A stretch of DNA of 64,000 nucleotides from Halegenticoccus soli (GCF_002844195.1 NZ_PEND01000004.1:372001-436000); one strand, 5' to 3'; numbered from the stretch's first letter, positions 33,992 through 43,847 are shown. Notes: a model not told the origin generated them from the sequence alone. Translations and numbers: made by a program.

Positions 33992-36439
33992 ATGGAGTAT
34001 CACGAGGCGGCGGACTTCCTGTTCGATCTTCGTCGGTTCCGGGTGAAACCCGGGACGGAGTCCGTCCGCGATCTGCTCGCACACCTCGGCGACCCGCACG
34101 AGGGCGTGCAGTTCGTCCAGATCGCGGGCTCGAACGGGAAGGGGAGCACCGCCAAGATGGTCGAATCTATCCTCCGCGAGGACGGTTACCGGGTCGGTCT
34201 CTACACCTCACCGCACCTGGACGACGTCCGCGAGCGGATCCGCGTCGACGGACGGAAGATAACCCGATCCGCGCTCTGTCGGTTCGTCGAGGAGGCGAAG
34301 CCCTTCCTGATCGAGCGCGCGGCCGCGGGCGATCCGCTCACCTTCTTCGAGGTCGTGACCGCGATGGGCCTGTGGCGGTTCGGCCGTTCCGGGGTCGACG
34401 TGGGCGTCCTCGAAGTCGGCCTCGGCGGGGAGTTCGACGCGACGAGCGTCGTCGATCCGGCCGCGGCCGCGGTCACGAACGTCACGCTCGAACACACCGC
34501 GGTGCTCGGCGACACGATCGAGGAGATCGCGACGACGAAGGCGCGGATCGCTCCCCCGGACGCGCCGCTCGTCACCGCCGCGACCGGGGACGCCCTCGCG
34601 ACGATCGGGAACGTCGCCGACGAGGTCGTCACCGTCGGCCGGGACGAGGACGACCCCGACGTGACCGTCGCGTACGGCGGCCGGGAGAACCACACCGAGT
34701 CGCGGGTCACCGTTTCCGGTCCCGACTGGTCCGTCGAGACGCGAATTCCGTTGCTCGGAGCGTACCAGGCGCAGAACGCCGGTATCGCGTGCGTGCTCGC
34801 CCGCCAAGTGGCTGACGCGTCGGAGGGGACGCTCGCCCGCGGGCTTCGAAACGCTCACTGGCCCGGTCGCTTCGAGGTGATGGAGCGCGAGCCGCTCGTC
34901 GTCCTCGACGGGGCACACAACCCCAGCGCGTGCGCCGAGCTCGCGGCGGTGCTCTCCGAGTTCGACTACGGCGACCTCCACCTCGTGTTCGGCGCGATGC
35001 ACGACAAGGATCACCGGGGGATGGTCGAGTCGCTCCCGACGCCCGATTCCGTGGTGACGTGCAGGCCGAACCTCGATCGGGCCGAGGATCCCGAAGTGCT
35101 GGCGCGCGTCTTCAGAAACGCCGGCGTCGACCGCGCGACTGACGCCCGCGCCGTAGCCGACGCGCTCTCGACGGCGTGGAACCGGGCCGCACCCGGCGAC
35201 TGCGTGCTCGTCACCGGATCGCTCTTCTGCGTCGCCGAGGCGCGGACGACGTGGACGCGCGCGGCGATACCGAAGCGAATTCGCGGCTTAGACGGGGCTC
35301 GGGAGGCGTTGGAGGGCGCCAGCGTCCCTCCCGCCGGCGTCAGGGAGGCGAGGGGGGAGGCCGTCCACCGGGTGATCAAGACGCGGGTCGAACGTCGACA
35401 GGCGAGGCGCCTGAAGGAGGCGCTTCTCGACCTCGGCGGCGAGTGCGCCGTCGGCGGTCCGAGGAGCGGCGGCGAACTCGCCGACGTCGTGCTGATGGGG
35501 ACGGACGCCCAGTTCGAACAGCTGGTCGACGCGCTCGACGATCGACCGACCGGCCTCGATGGCCTGGCCGACGACCTCCGTCGCCGGCCGGACGTGGAAC
35601 CGTCGTCCGAACCCGGCGGGTATCCCTGGGAGGACGGCACCGCCGTGATGGGGATCCTCAACGTCACGCCGGACAGCTTCCACGACGGGGGCGAGTACCT
35701 CGACCTCGACGCCGCCGTCGCGCGCGCGGAGGCGATGGTCGACGCAGGCGTCGACATCATCGACGTGGGGGGTGAGAGCACTCGACCGGGCGCGGAGGCG
35801 GTCCCCGTCGACGAGGAGATCGAGCGCGTCGTTCCGGTCGTCGAGGCGCTCGCGGACCTCGACGCGCTGCTCTCGGTCGACACGCGGAAGGCGGACGTCG
35901 GCCGCGCGGCTCTCGATGCCGGCGCGGACATCCTCAACGACGTGACCGGCCTCGAAGACCCGGAGATGCGCTTTCTCGCGGCGGAGCGCGAGGTCCCCGT
36001 CATCGTCATGCACAGCATTGACGCGCCGGTGGTGCCCGAGAAGGACGTCGAGTACGACGACGTCGTCGAGGACGTGATCGCCGAACTCGGCGAGCGGGTT
36101 CTGCTCGCGGAGAAGGCGGGGATCCCCCGCGAGCGCGTCATCGTCGACCCCGGACTCGGGTTCGGTAAGTCGAAGGCGGAGAACTTCGAGATCCTCGGCC
36201 GTCTCGGCGAGTTCGACGCCCTCGGCTGTCAGGTGCTCGTCGGCCACTCCCACAAGTCGATGTTCGAACTCGTCGGCGCGGAGGCGGGCGACGGCCTCCC
36301 GGCGACGATCGCGGGGACCGCCCTCACGGTCGAACGGGGCGCGGACATCGTCAGGGTGCACGACGTGGCCGAGAACGTCGCCGCCGTCCGCGTCGTCGAG
36401 GCGGCCGACTCGCCCGAGCGGTTCGAAGAGGCGAACTGA
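33992..36439 (+). CDS. folCP: FolC-FolP fusion: dihydrofolate/folylpolyglutamate synthase with dihydropteroate synthase
   Basis: 815 aa. N-terminal FolC (about residues 1-420) has the P-loop GSNGKGST (46-53), YTSPHLDDVRERI, TNVTLEHT and DGAHNPSACAEL. The C-terminal FolP (about 545-810) has MGILNVTPDSFHDGGEY, IDVGGESTRPGA, NDVTGL and GHSHKSMF. The middle about 120 residues is a linker with a conserved helical part. It joins pterin to p-aminobenzoate and adds glutamate. The fusion is known in haloarchaea. The ATG at 33992 fits the family start (MEYHEAADFLFDL), and CCCTAAAG about 28 nt upstream may be its TATA box. Confidence 0.93.
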   Translation: MEYHEAADFLFDLRRFRVKPGTESVRDLLAHLGDPHEGVQFVQIAGSNGKGSTAKMVESILREDGYRVGLYTSPHLDDVRERIRVDGRKITRSALCRFVEEAKPFLIERAAAGDPLTFFEVVTAMGLWRFGRSGVDVGVLEVGLGGEFDATSVVDPAAAAVTNVTLEHTAVLGDTIEEIATTKARIAPPDAPLVTAATGDALATIGNVADEVVTVGRDEDDPDVTVAYGGRENHTESRVTVSGPDWSVETRIPLLGAYQAQNAGIACVLARQVADASEGTLARGLRNAHWPGRFEVMEREPLVVLDGAHNPSACAELAAVLSEFDYGDLHLVFGAMHDKDHRGMVESLPTPDSVVTCRPNLDRAEDPEVLARVFRNAGVDRATDARAVADALSTAWNRAAPGDCVLVTGSLFCVAEARTTWTRAAIPKRIRGLDGAREALEGASVPPAGVREARGEAVHRVIKTRVERRQARRLKEALLDLGGECAVGGPRSGGELADVVLMGTDAQFEQLVDALDDRPTGLDGLADDLRRRPDVEPSSEPGGYPWEDGTAVMGILNVTPDSFHDGGEYLDLDAAVARAEAMVDAGVDIIDVGGESTRPGAEAVPVDEEIERVVPVVEALADLDALLSVDTRKADVGRAALDAGADILNDVTGLEDPEMRFLAAEREVPVIVMHSIDAPVVPEKDVEYDDVVEDVIAELGERVLLAEKAGIPRERVIVDPGLGFGKSKAENFEILGRLGEFDALGCQVLVGHSHKSMFELVGAEAGDGLPATIAGTALTVERGADIVRVHDVAENVAAVRVVEAADSPERFEEAN

Positions 36440-36659
36440 TCGGTCCCCCTCGGCCGCATTGCGTACTGACGGCACCTCGGTCCGACGCGCCGCGGCGTGC
36501 CGTGCTTCCGCGGACCGCGGCGCGGTCGTCGTCAGGTCACACGGATTCTGGCCGCCTTTTCCGGGATAAATCTCCGCCGGGGTGCCGTCGAGCGGGGCGG
36601 ACGGTTCCGTCCTCCGCGGATACGAAACGTTGAAACGGGCGACGACTGAAGGAGGAGCC

Positions 36660-36944
36660 ATGGAACTGCGGGTCATCGAGAAGACCGACGAGGAACTCCG
36701 CATGGAGATCGCCGGCGAGGACCACACCTTCATGAACGTCCTCAAGGGGGCGCTGCTCGAAACCGAAGGCGTCGCCGCCGCCACCTACGACATGAACCCG
36801 GAACAGTCCGGGGGGCAGGTCGATCCGATCCTCTCGGTGAAGACCGAGGGCGGGATGGATCCGCTCGACGCCGTCGCCGCCGCGTCGAGCCGCATTCGGG
36901 ACACGACCGCCGACCTCCGGGACGCCTACAGCGCGGCGATCTGA
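36660..36944 (+). CDS. rpo11: DNA-directed RNA polymerase subunit L (Rpo11)
   Basis: 94 aa. MELRVIEKTDEELRMEIAGE and DHTFMNVLKGALLET are typical of archaeal RpoL, the alpha-like partner of RpoD; YDMNPEQSGGQVDPILSVKT is its conserved middle. An A-site Shine-Dalgarno GGAGGAG at 36651-36657 sits just before the ATG, so this is not leaderless. The frame is open further upstream, but the RBS and family start decide for 36660. Single gene. Confidence 0.93.
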   Translation: MELRVIEKTDEELRMEIAGEDHTFMNVLKGALLETEGVAAATYDMNPEQSGGQVDPILSVKTEGGMDPLDAVAAASSRIRDTTADLRDAYSAAI

Positions 36945-37061
36945 ATCCGCGACGCAGAAGGCGGCTCGTTCGCGGTTCGAACTGAGGGCCGAACGAACCG
37001 GAGCGTACCGGATTGGCCGAGAAACCGTTCCCTCGACGCCGAAATCCGAGATCCGCGGGAG

Positions 37062-37676
37062 CTACGGCCGCGACTCACCCGGCTCGTAGCTCTCCGAGGT
37101 GCGGTACGTCTTCTCGCCGGCCTCGATCCGCACGTCGAGCCAGTTCTCCATCGGCACGAGCGGGCACTCGTAGCGCTCGGAGTACGCGCAGAACGGATTG
37201 TACGCGAGGTTGAAATCCAGGACCCACGCGCCGTCGTCTCCCCTGTCGTCGCTCGTGTCGAGGTCGAGGTACCGGCCCGCGCCGTAGGTCTCCTCGCCGC
37301 TCGTCGCGTCCCGGAACGGGACCCAGAGGCCCCCTTCGTCCGGATCGGACTTGTACGCGTGGAGGACGCACTCCGCGCCGTCGCCGGACTCGTCGTTCTG
37401 CCCTCCGGGGACCTCGAAGTGGAACTCGCCCCAGTCGACGTACTCTCTCTCCCCCTCCGTGGTCGTCGCTATCGCGATCGTCTCCTTGTCCTCGTCGTCG
37501 TGCTCGTGAAGCGGTATCTCGAACCGGAAGGCGGGATCGGGCGGGAAGTACTCGAGCCCCGTGAACGACTCGCGCTCGTCGGGGGGCAACGGCGAGTGCG
37601 GGTGGTCGCGGAAGTACTCGTCCTTCTCGCGACGGCGGCGTTCGACGGACTCGTACCATTCGTCGGGAGCGCTCAT
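37062..37676 (-). CDS. DUF1684 family protein
   Basis: 204 aa. Contains the family features WYESVERRRREKDEYFRDHPHSPLPPDERESF region, VPFRDATSGEETYGAGRYLDL and DFNLAYNPFCAYS. The conserved pattern RFxIPF-like strand plus YGAGRYL and NPFCAY is found in DUF1684 proteins of bacteria and haloarchaea. Biochemical function unknown. No signal peptide. Possible TATA (GTTGATACTC) about 28-36 nt upstream. Confidence 0.85.
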   Translation of the reverse strand: MSAPDEWYESVERRRREKDEYFRDHPHSPLPPDERESFTGLEYFPPDPAFRFEIPLHEHDDEDKETIAIATTTEGEREYVDWGEFHFEVPGGQNDESGDGAECVLHAYKSDPDEGGLWVPFRDATSGEETYGAGRYLDLDTSDDRGDDGAWVLDFNLAYNPFCAYSERYECPLVPMENWLDVRIEAGEKTYRTSESYEPGESRP

Positions 37677-37840
37677 GACAGTTGAGTGGTGAGCGGCGGA
37701 GGAGTATCAACGTTCGCCGGCCGTGCGCGGTCCGCGACAGTCGCGTCGAACCGATCGTCGAGTCGATCCGGTCGGTGCGTCGACCGCCGCGTCCTGACGC
37801 CGGATGCGTGCGGCGGTGTCGGCGGCGACGACGCGGAGGC

Positions 37841-38653
37841 TCAGAGCCGAACCGGCACGTCACGGTCGGCGAGGTACTCCTTGACCTCGCGGATCGTGTA
37901 CTCCTCGAAGTGGAAGATCGAGGCGGCGAGGGCGGCGTCGGCGCCGGCGTCGGCGAACACCTCGTAGGCGTCCTCCGGGCCGCCGCAGCCCGAGGAGGCG
38001 ATGACGGGCGTCGAGACGCTGTCGCAGACCGCCTTCGTCAGCGGCACGTCGTAGCCGTCCTTCGTGCCGTCGGCGTCGATCGAGTTGACGAACAGCTCGC
38101 CAGCGCCGCGCTCCTCGGCCTCCTTCGCCCACGCGACGACGTCGACGTCGGTCCCTTCGCGGCCGCCCTTGACGGTGCACTCGAACCAGCAGGACTCGCC
38201 GTCGACCTGCGCGTAGTACTCGCCGTCTTCGTCGAACCGCCGCTGCGCGTCGACGCTGATGACGATGCACTGGCTGCCGAACGCGGTCGCGCCTTCGGTG
38301 ACCAGTTCGGGGCGGGAGAGCGCCGCCGTGTTGATCGAGACCTTGTCGGCCCCGGCGCGCAGCGTCTCCTTTATGTCCTCGCGGGTCCGGATGCCGCCCC
38401 CGACGGTCAGGGGGATGAACACCTCGTCGGCCACCTTCGAGACGGTGTCGAGCATCGTCTCGCGGCCGTCGGAACTCGCGGTGATGTCGAGGAAGACGAA
38501 CTCGTCGGCCCCGGCCTCGTTGTACCGCTTCGCCATCTCGACCGGGTCGCCGGTGTACTTCAGATCCTCGAAGTGGACCCCGGTGTAGACGGCGGCGTTC
38601 CCGTCCTCGTCGAGGTCGACGTCGATACAGGGGATAATTCGCTTCGTCAGCAT
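37841..38653 (-). CDS. hisF: Imidazole glycerol phosphate synthase cyclase subunit
   Basis: 270 aa TIM barrel. The catalytic acids are Asp11 (IIPCIDVD) and Asp135 ([10 protein letters not shown]); [13 protein letters not shown] and [12 protein letters not shown] are the two phosphate-binding loops. With HisH it makes imidazole glycerol phosphate and AICAR in histidine synthesis, so its by-product feeds the PurH domain encoded 5 kb away. It is a stand-alone his gene, as usual for haloarchaea. A Tyr/Asp-rich insert ([14 protein letters not shown]) is normal for archaeal HisF. Confidence 0.95.
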   Translation of the reverse strand: MLTKRIIPCIDVDLDEDGNAAVYTGVHFEDLKYTGDPVEMAKRYNEAGADEFVFLDITASSDGRETMLDTVSKVADEVFIPLTVGGGIRTREDIKETLRAGADKVSINTAALSRPELVTEGATAFGSQCIVISVDAQRRFDEDGEYYAQVDGESCWFECTVKGGREGTDVDVVAWAKEAEERGAGELFVNSIDADGTKDGYDVPLTKAVCDSVSTPVIASSGCGGPEDAYEVFADAGADAALAASIFHFEEYTIREVKEYLADRDVPVRL

Positions 38654-38725
38654 TCGCTACCGGGAGTTCGCGGGTGCCGGGTTTGACGGTTTCGACTACG
38701 GCGACAGTTCCGTTCCCGCGCCGCG

Positions 38726-40456
38726 TCACCCGGTCAGGCGGTACACCCGCGCCTCCCACGGGCGGAGTTCGACCGGCTCGACCGCGCTCGCGGCCGCCTC
38801 GTAGTTACAGATCAGGAGCTCGGCGTCCTCGCCGTCGAACTCGGCGGGCGGGTCGAATCGGGGCCGGCCGTCGCCGAAGTTGAGGACGACGAGCGCCCGC
38901 TCGTCGCCGCGCGTCCGCGCGTACGCCCACACCTCCTCGTGTTCGGCGAGCAGGAGGTCGTAGTCGCCGTAGACGAGGACGTCGTGCTCCTCCCGGAGTT
39001 CGACGAGCCGCCTGTAGTAGTGCCACACGGAGTCCTCGTCCGCGCGGGCGCGCTCGGCGTTGATCCGCCCGCGGTTCGGATTGACGGGGATCCACGGCTC
39101 GTCGTCCGTGAACCCGGCGCGCTCCCCGGACGACCACTGCATCGGCGTCCGGGCGTTGTCCCGGCTGCGGTAACGGACGAGGTCGAGCGCCTCCTCCCGC
39201 GTCTCAATCCGGCCGTCGAGCTTCGCCGTCGCCACGTTCTGCAGCGTGTCCACGTCCCGGACCTCGTCGAGGCTCTCGAACGGGTAGTTCGTCATCCCGA
39301 GTTCCTCGCCCTGGTAGACGTACGGCGTCCCCCGAAGGGTGTGGGTGAGCGTCCCGAGCAGCTTCGCGGACTCGCGGCGGTACTCGCCGTCGTCGCCGAA
39401 CCGGGACACCATCCGGGGCTGATCGTGGTTGTTCAGGTGGACGCTGTTCCACCCGTCCTCCGCCAGGCCGCGCTGCCAGTGGGTGATCGTCCCCTTCAGC
39501 TCGCGGACCGTCCACTCGCCGCGGTCCCAGCGGCCGTGGGGGCCGAAGTCGAGGCGCAGGTGGTCGAAGTTGAACGCCATGCTCATCCCGTCGCCGTCCT
39601 CGCCGACGTACTCCCTCGCCTCCTCGACGGAGAGGTCGACCATCTCGCCGACGGTCATCACGTCGCGCCCGGCGAGGACGCGGTCGTACATCTCGCGGAG
39701 GAACTCGTGGATCCGCGGCCCGTTGACGAACTGTTCCGCCCCGCGGACGACGGCACCGTCGTCCTCGCCGTCCGGCAGCCCCTCGGGCTTGGAGATGATG
39801 TTGATCACGTCCATGCGGAACCCGTCGATCCCCTTCCCCAGCCACCACTCCATCATCTCGTAGATCTCCTCGCGGACCGCCGGATTCTCCCAGTTGAGAT
39901 CCGGCTGCTTCTCGTCGAAGATGTGGAGGTACCACTCGCCCGTCGCCTCGTCGTAGGACCACGCCGGGCCGCCGAAGAACGACTCCCAGTTGTTCGGCGG
40001 GGCCTCGCCGTCCGGCCCCCTGGGGCCGCCGTCGCAGTCGACCTCGCGCCCCTCCCGCCAGATGTAGTAGTCGCGGTAGTCGCTGTCCGTCGACTGGCGC
40101 GACTCGCGGAACCACTCGTGCTCGTCGGAGGTGTGGTTGACCACGAGGTCCATGACGAGCTTGATGTCGCGCTCGTGGAGGCCCGCGAGCAGCTCCTCCC
40201 AGTCGTCCATCGTCCCGAACTCCGCGGCGACGCTGCGGTAGTCGGCGATGTCGTAGCCGTTGTCGGCGTTGGGCGACTCGTAGACGGGGTTGAGCCAGAC
40301 GACGTCGATTCCCAGCTCGTCGAGGTAGTCGAGCTTCTCGACGATGCCCGGAATGTCGCCGATCCCGTCGCCGTCCGAGTCGTTGAAGCTGCGCGGGTAG
40401 ATCTGGTAGACGATAGATTCCTTCCACCAGGACCGTTCTGAACTCGGACCAGTCAT
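38726..40456 (-). CDS. GH13 alpha-glucosidase (oligo-1,6-glucosidase type), copy 1
   Basis: 576 aa. N-terminal catalytic barrel with VYQIYPRSFNDSDGDGIGDI. Nucleophile Asp216 (GFRMDVIN), acid/base Glu271 (VGEM), third acid Asp345 (NNHDQPR), and DLVVNHTSDEHEWF region I. No signal peptide, so cytoplasmic hydrolysis of alpha-glucosides. The start at 40456 is preferred because MTGPSSERSWWKESIVYQIYP is the family length; an upstream AT-rich segment (about 40480-40530) probably holds the promoter. It lies directly downstream of a close paralogue. Confidence 0.9.
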   Translation of the reverse strand: MTGPSSERSWWKESIVYQIYPRSFNDSDGDGIGDIPGIVEKLDYLDELGIDVVWLNPVYESPNADNGYDIADYRSVAAEFGTMDDWEELLAGLHERDIKLVMDLVVNHTSDEHEWFRESRQSTDSDYRDYYIWREGREVDCDGGPRGPDGEAPPNNWESFFGGPAWSYDEATGEWYLHIFDEKQPDLNWENPAVREEIYEMMEWWLGKGIDGFRMDVINIISKPEGLPDGEDDGAVVRGAEQFVNGPRIHEFLREMYDRVLAGRDVMTVGEMVDLSVEEAREYVGEDGDGMSMAFNFDHLRLDFGPHGRWDRGEWTVRELKGTITHWQRGLAEDGWNSVHLNNHDQPRMVSRFGDDGEYRRESAKLLGTLTHTLRGTPYVYQGEELGMTNYPFESLDEVRDVDTLQNVATAKLDGRIETREEALDLVRYRSRDNARTPMQWSSGERAGFTDDEPWIPVNPNRGRINAERARADEDSVWHYYRRLVELREEHDVLVYGDYDLLLAEHEEVWAYARTRGDERALVVLNFGDGRPRFDPPAEFDGEDAELLICNYEAAASAVEPVELRPWEARVYRLTG

Positions 40457-40747
40457 TACGATCGCTAGCCCGCAGACCGATCTTGATTCCGTCGATTTTG
40501 AAATTCGCAATCGAGTTAAAAATTCGTCGAAGACTCCGCCTCCGCTCCGACGGATCGATCGGGCCGGAACAGCTCCTCCCGACGCCACCGACCCCGCGGG
40601 AGCGGCGACGGGCACTCGACGAACGACGAACGCGCCCGAGGAAGGATATCGGGGCGCGACGCGACGAAAAACGAGCGGTCGGCGACGGGCGCGACGACGG
40701 GCCGGCGAGGAGCCCCCGTCCTCAGGCCGCCTGCGCTTCCGTCGTCC

Positions 40748-42508
40748 TCAGGCAGCGTGCCCTTCCGTCAGGTAGTACACCCGCGCCTCCCAGGGGCGGA
40801 GGGTGAACGATTCGACGTCGGTCCCGGCGTCGCCGTAGTTTCCGATGAGCAGTTCGGCGGCGTCGCGGTCCGCGTCGACGCGGTCGGGCAGGTCGAACGC
40901 CGCCTCCTCGGACGAGAAGTTGAGCGCCACGAGCAGGCGTTCGTCGCCGAGCGTCCGGGTGTACGCCCAGATCTTCTCGTGGTCGGAAAGGAGCAGGTCG
41001 TAGTCGCCGTAGACGATCACGTCGTACTCCTTCCGGAGCCGGATCAGATCGCGGTAGTAGTGCCACACGGAGTCCGCGTCCGCGCGGGCGGCCTCGACGT
41101 TGACCTCGCGGCAGTTCGGGTTCACCTTGATCCACGGCTCGCCGTCGGTGAAGCCGGCGTTCTCGCCGCCGGTCCACTGCATCGGCGTCCGGGCGTTGTC
41201 CCGGCTGTTCGCCCACAGCCCCTCTTTGACCTCCTCGAAGCTGTCGATCTCGCCGCCGTCGAGCGCGCTCCGCACCGGGTTGAGCGTCTCCACGTCGCGG
41301 AACTCGTCGAGGCTCTCGAACGGGCAGTTCGTTATCCCGAGCTCCTCGCCCTGGTAGACGTACGGCGTCCCCTGGAGGGTGTGCAGGAGCGTCCCGAGCA
41401 GTTTCGCGGACTCGCGTCGGTACTCGCCGTCGTCGCCGAACCGCGAGACGATCCGCGGCTGGTCGTGGTTGCCGAGGTAGAGGCTGTTCCACCCGTCCTC
41501 CGCGAGGCCGTACTGCCACTTCGAGAAGACGCCCTTCAGGTCGGTGAGATCCCACTCCGCCGTCTCCCAGATCCGTCCCGCGCGGTCCAGGAGGACGTGC
41601 TCGAAGTGAAACAGCATGCTCAGTCCGTCGCCGTCCTCGCCGACGTACGTCCGCGCCTCGTCGATCGGCATCCCGTCGCCGATCATCTCCCCGACCGTCA
41701 GGAGGTCGCGCCCGGCGAGCACGCGGTCGTTCATCTCCCGCATGTACTCGTGGATCCGGGGGCCGTCGATCGTTCCCCCGAGGTCCGAGTCGTTCGTCGG
41801 CGGGTCGTGCGCGGTGACGCTCTCGGGTTTCGAGACGAGGTTGATCACGTCCATGCGGAACCCGTCGATCCCCTTCTCCAGCCACCACTCCATCATGTCG
41901 AACACCTCGTCGCGTACCTCGGGGTTCTCCCAGTTCAGGTCCGGCTGTTTCACGTCGAAGAGGTGGAGGTACCACTCGCCCGTCGCCTCGTCGTACTCCC
42001 AGGCGGGACCGCCGAAGAACGACTCCCACTCGTTCGGCGGGGCTTCGCCCTCGGGGCCCTTGTGGCCGGTCCACCCGTCGACGTCGGTCCGGCCCCGCCG
42101 CCAGATGTAGTAGTCGCGGTAGTCGCTGTCCGTCGACTCGCGGGATTTGCGGAACCACTCGTGCTCGTCGGAGGTGTGGTTGACCACGAGGTCCATGATG
42201 AGCCTGATGTCGCGCTCGTGGAGGCCCGCGAGCAGCTCCTCCCAGTCGTCCATCGTCCCGAACTCGTCCATGATGGCCCGGTAATCGGCGATGTCGTAGC
42301 CGTTGTCGGCGTTGGGCGACTCGTAGACGGGGTTGAGCCAGACGACGTCGATTCCCAGCTCGTCGAGGTAGTCGAGCTTCTCGACGATGCCCGGAATGTC
42401 GCCGATCCCGTCGCCGTCCGAATCGTTGAAGCTGCGCGGGTAGATCTGGTAGACGACCGCCTCCTTCCACCACGCGCGGTTGACGTCTTCCGCCGTGTGA
42501 CTGCTCAT
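40748..42508 (-). CDS. GH13 alpha-glucosidase (oligo-1,6-glucosidase type), copy 2
   Basis: 586 aa. Catalytic residues Asp220 (GFRMDVIN), Glu274 (VGEMIGDG) and Asp349 (GNHDQPR) are intact, as is VYQIYPRSFNDSDGDGIGDI. The domain order is the same as copy 1: barrel, subdomain B with EWESFFGGPAWEYDE, and a C-terminal beta domain. A putative TATA (TTGCTAAATGC) lies about 25-33 nt upstream. Nearly identical to copy 1 over its first part at the DNA level but clearly diverged later. The two genes are separated by 291 bp with an AT-rich patch. Confidence 0.9.
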   Translation of the reverse strand: MSSHTAEDVNRAWWKEAVVYQIYPRSFNDSDGDGIGDIPGIVEKLDYLDELGIDVVWLNPVYESPNADNGYDIADYRAIMDEFGTMDDWEELLAGLHERDIRLIMDLVVNHTSDEHEWFRKSRESTDSDYRDYYIWRRGRTDVDGWTGHKGPEGEAPPNEWESFFGGPAWEYDEATGEWYLHLFDVKQPDLNWENPEVRDEVFDMMEWWLEKGIDGFRMDVINLVSKPESVTAHDPPTNDSDLGGTIDGPRIHEYMREMNDRVLAGRDLLTVGEMIGDGMPIDEARTYVGEDGDGLSMLFHFEHVLLDRAGRIWETAEWDLTDLKGVFSKWQYGLAEDGWNSLYLGNHDQPRIVSRFGDDGEYRRESAKLLGTLLHTLQGTPYVYQGEELGITNCPFESLDEFRDVETLNPVRSALDGGEIDSFEEVKEGLWANSRDNARTPMQWTGGENAGFTDGEPWIKVNPNCREVNVEAARADADSVWHYYRDLIRLRKEYDVIVYGDYDLLLSDHEKIWAYTRTLGDERLLVALNFSSEEAAFDLPDRVDADRDAAELLIGNYGDAGTDVESFTLRPWEARVYYLTEGHAA

Positions 42509-42693
42509 TCGTCTCGATGCTCACGCCCCTCGCATTTAGCAATTGTTGGCGACGGGCGACGACGGGGGCGACGGGGGCGACGAGGGGCCGCGACGGGGCG
42601 AGGCGGACGTCGGTCTCGCGTGCAACGTCGGCGGGAACCCGCGGGCGCGACGATTCGCCTGTGTTTTTGTAGGGCGCGCCCGTAGCCAATCGC

Positions 42694-42930
42694 ATGAGCG
42701 ATCCGCACGACTCCCGGCCGACGAGCGAAGGAGGAGACCAGAGCGTTCCGAGCGAACGCCGCGAGGAGGCGGAGACGGACTTCGAACACCAGGAGGCCGA
42801 GGACACGACGGCCGGCCCGCGGTCGACCGCGCCGCAGAGCCCGTACTCCATGCGCCAGGTCGGAATCGGGTTCGCCGTGCTGCTCGTCGGCCTCGCGATC
42901 ACGTTCGGTATCCCGCTCGCCCTGACGTAG
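42694..42930 (+). CDS. Small single-pass membrane protein, hypothetical
   Basis: 78 aa. The first 50 residues are highly acidic and disordered-looking; a single C-terminal helix VGIGFAVLLVGLAITFGIPL is followed by only three residues. Tail-anchored topology is likely, with the acidic part in the cytoplasm or outside. A TATA-like GTTTTTGTAG is 22-31 nt upstream of the ATG, and codon use is similar to its neighbours, so it looks expressed. Function unknown; similar short proteins are common in haloarchaea. Confidence 0.65.
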   Translation: MSDPHDSRPTSEGGDQSVPSERREEAETDFEHQEAEDTTAGPRSTAPQSPYSMRQVGIGFAVLLVGLAITFGIPLALT

Positions 42931-43105
42931 GTTCCGTTCGTCCCCGGGCGGGTTTCGTTCGTTCCGACGCGAGTTCGACTCGCACACGGAACCCCGCTCG
43001 CCCTCGGGGGAGACGGCCGCTCCCGGCCGCGGCATCCGCGGTTCGGACGCCCGCCGTTTTCGGCCAACCTAAAAATTCAAGTTCCCGCTCGGATACCGGG
43101 AGGTA

Positions 43106-43822
43106 ATGAGCCACACTCTCGACCGCGAATCGCCCGCCGAATACACCTTCGACGACGTGAGCGTCGTCATGGGAACCTACGACGAGGAGGCGGCGATCGG
43201 GACCGTGTTGGACGATATCGAGCGGGCCACGGACGGCCGGGCCGAGGTCGTCTGCGTCGACGGATCCTCGGACCGGACGCCGGAGATCGCCCGGGGCCGC
43301 GGCGCGCGCGTCGTTCGCCAGCGCCCCAGGGGGTACGGCGTGGCCGTCCGCGCGGCGCTTTCGAACGCGAGTCGACCCGTGATCGTCACCACCGACTGCG
43401 ACGACACGTATCCGATGGACCGGCTCCCCGACTTCCTCGACGCGATCAACGACGGCTACGACGTGGTGAGCGGCGACCGCCTCTACTACGGCGCGGAGGC
43501 GATGCCGGCGCTCAACCGGCTCGGCAACCGCGCGTTCGCGGCGCTCGCCAGCGTCCTGACGGGTCGGCGCGTCCACGACACGACGACCGGCATGCGCGCC
43601 TACAGGCGCGAGGTGATCGAGCGGATCGAGTGGACGGAGAACACGGGACTGTCGGCCGAGCTGCTCATCCGGCCGATCGCCCGGGGGTACGCCGTCCGCG
43701 AGCTCCCCATCGACTACCGCGAGCGCGCGGGCGAGACGAAGCTCGACCCGATCTCCGGCGGCGCGGCCATCGCCAAGTCGATCGCGAAGGTCTGTCTCGA
43801 AGAGCGCGCCCGGAAGCGATAG
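43106..43822 (+). CDS. Family 2 glycosyltransferase
   Basis: 238 aa GT-A fold enzyme. SVVMGTYDEEAAIGTVL, VVCVDGSSDRTPEIA and TTDCDDTYPMD (DxD-like metal motif) are typical. No transmembrane helix at the end, so probably a soluble dolichyl-phosphate-glucose/mannose synthase-like or polyprenyl sugar transferase. The promoter is well seen: CCTAAAAATT (about 43067-43077) as TATA and GGGAGGT (43098-43104) as Shine-Dalgarno. Nearby GT39-like and RGP-like genes make surface glycosylation plausible. Confidence 0.85.
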   Translation: MSHTLDRESPAEYTFDDVSVVMGTYDEEAAIGTVLDDIERATDGRAEVVCVDGSSDRTPEIARGRGARVVRQRPRGYGVAVRAALSNASRPVIVTTDCDDTYPMDRLPDFLDAINDGYDVVSGDRLYYGAEAMPALNRLGNRAFAALASVLTGRRVHDTTTGMRAYRREVIERIEWTENTGLSAELLIRPIARGYAVRELPIDYRERAGETKLDPISGGAAIAKSIAKVCLEERARKR

Positions 43823-43847
43823 CCGGCCGCCGTCCCGTTTCCGCCGC

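Noticed and set aside
40483-40806. Plus-strand open frame between the two alpha-glucosidase genes
   Set aside because: Arg/Pro/Gly-rich, runs into the end of the second gene; the segment more likely holds the promoter of copy 1.
43067-43077. Half iron-box (CCTAAAAA) in front of the family 2 glycosyltransferase
   Set aside because: Only one arm is present; it serves as a TATA box and lacks the TTAGG partner at 4-bp spacing.
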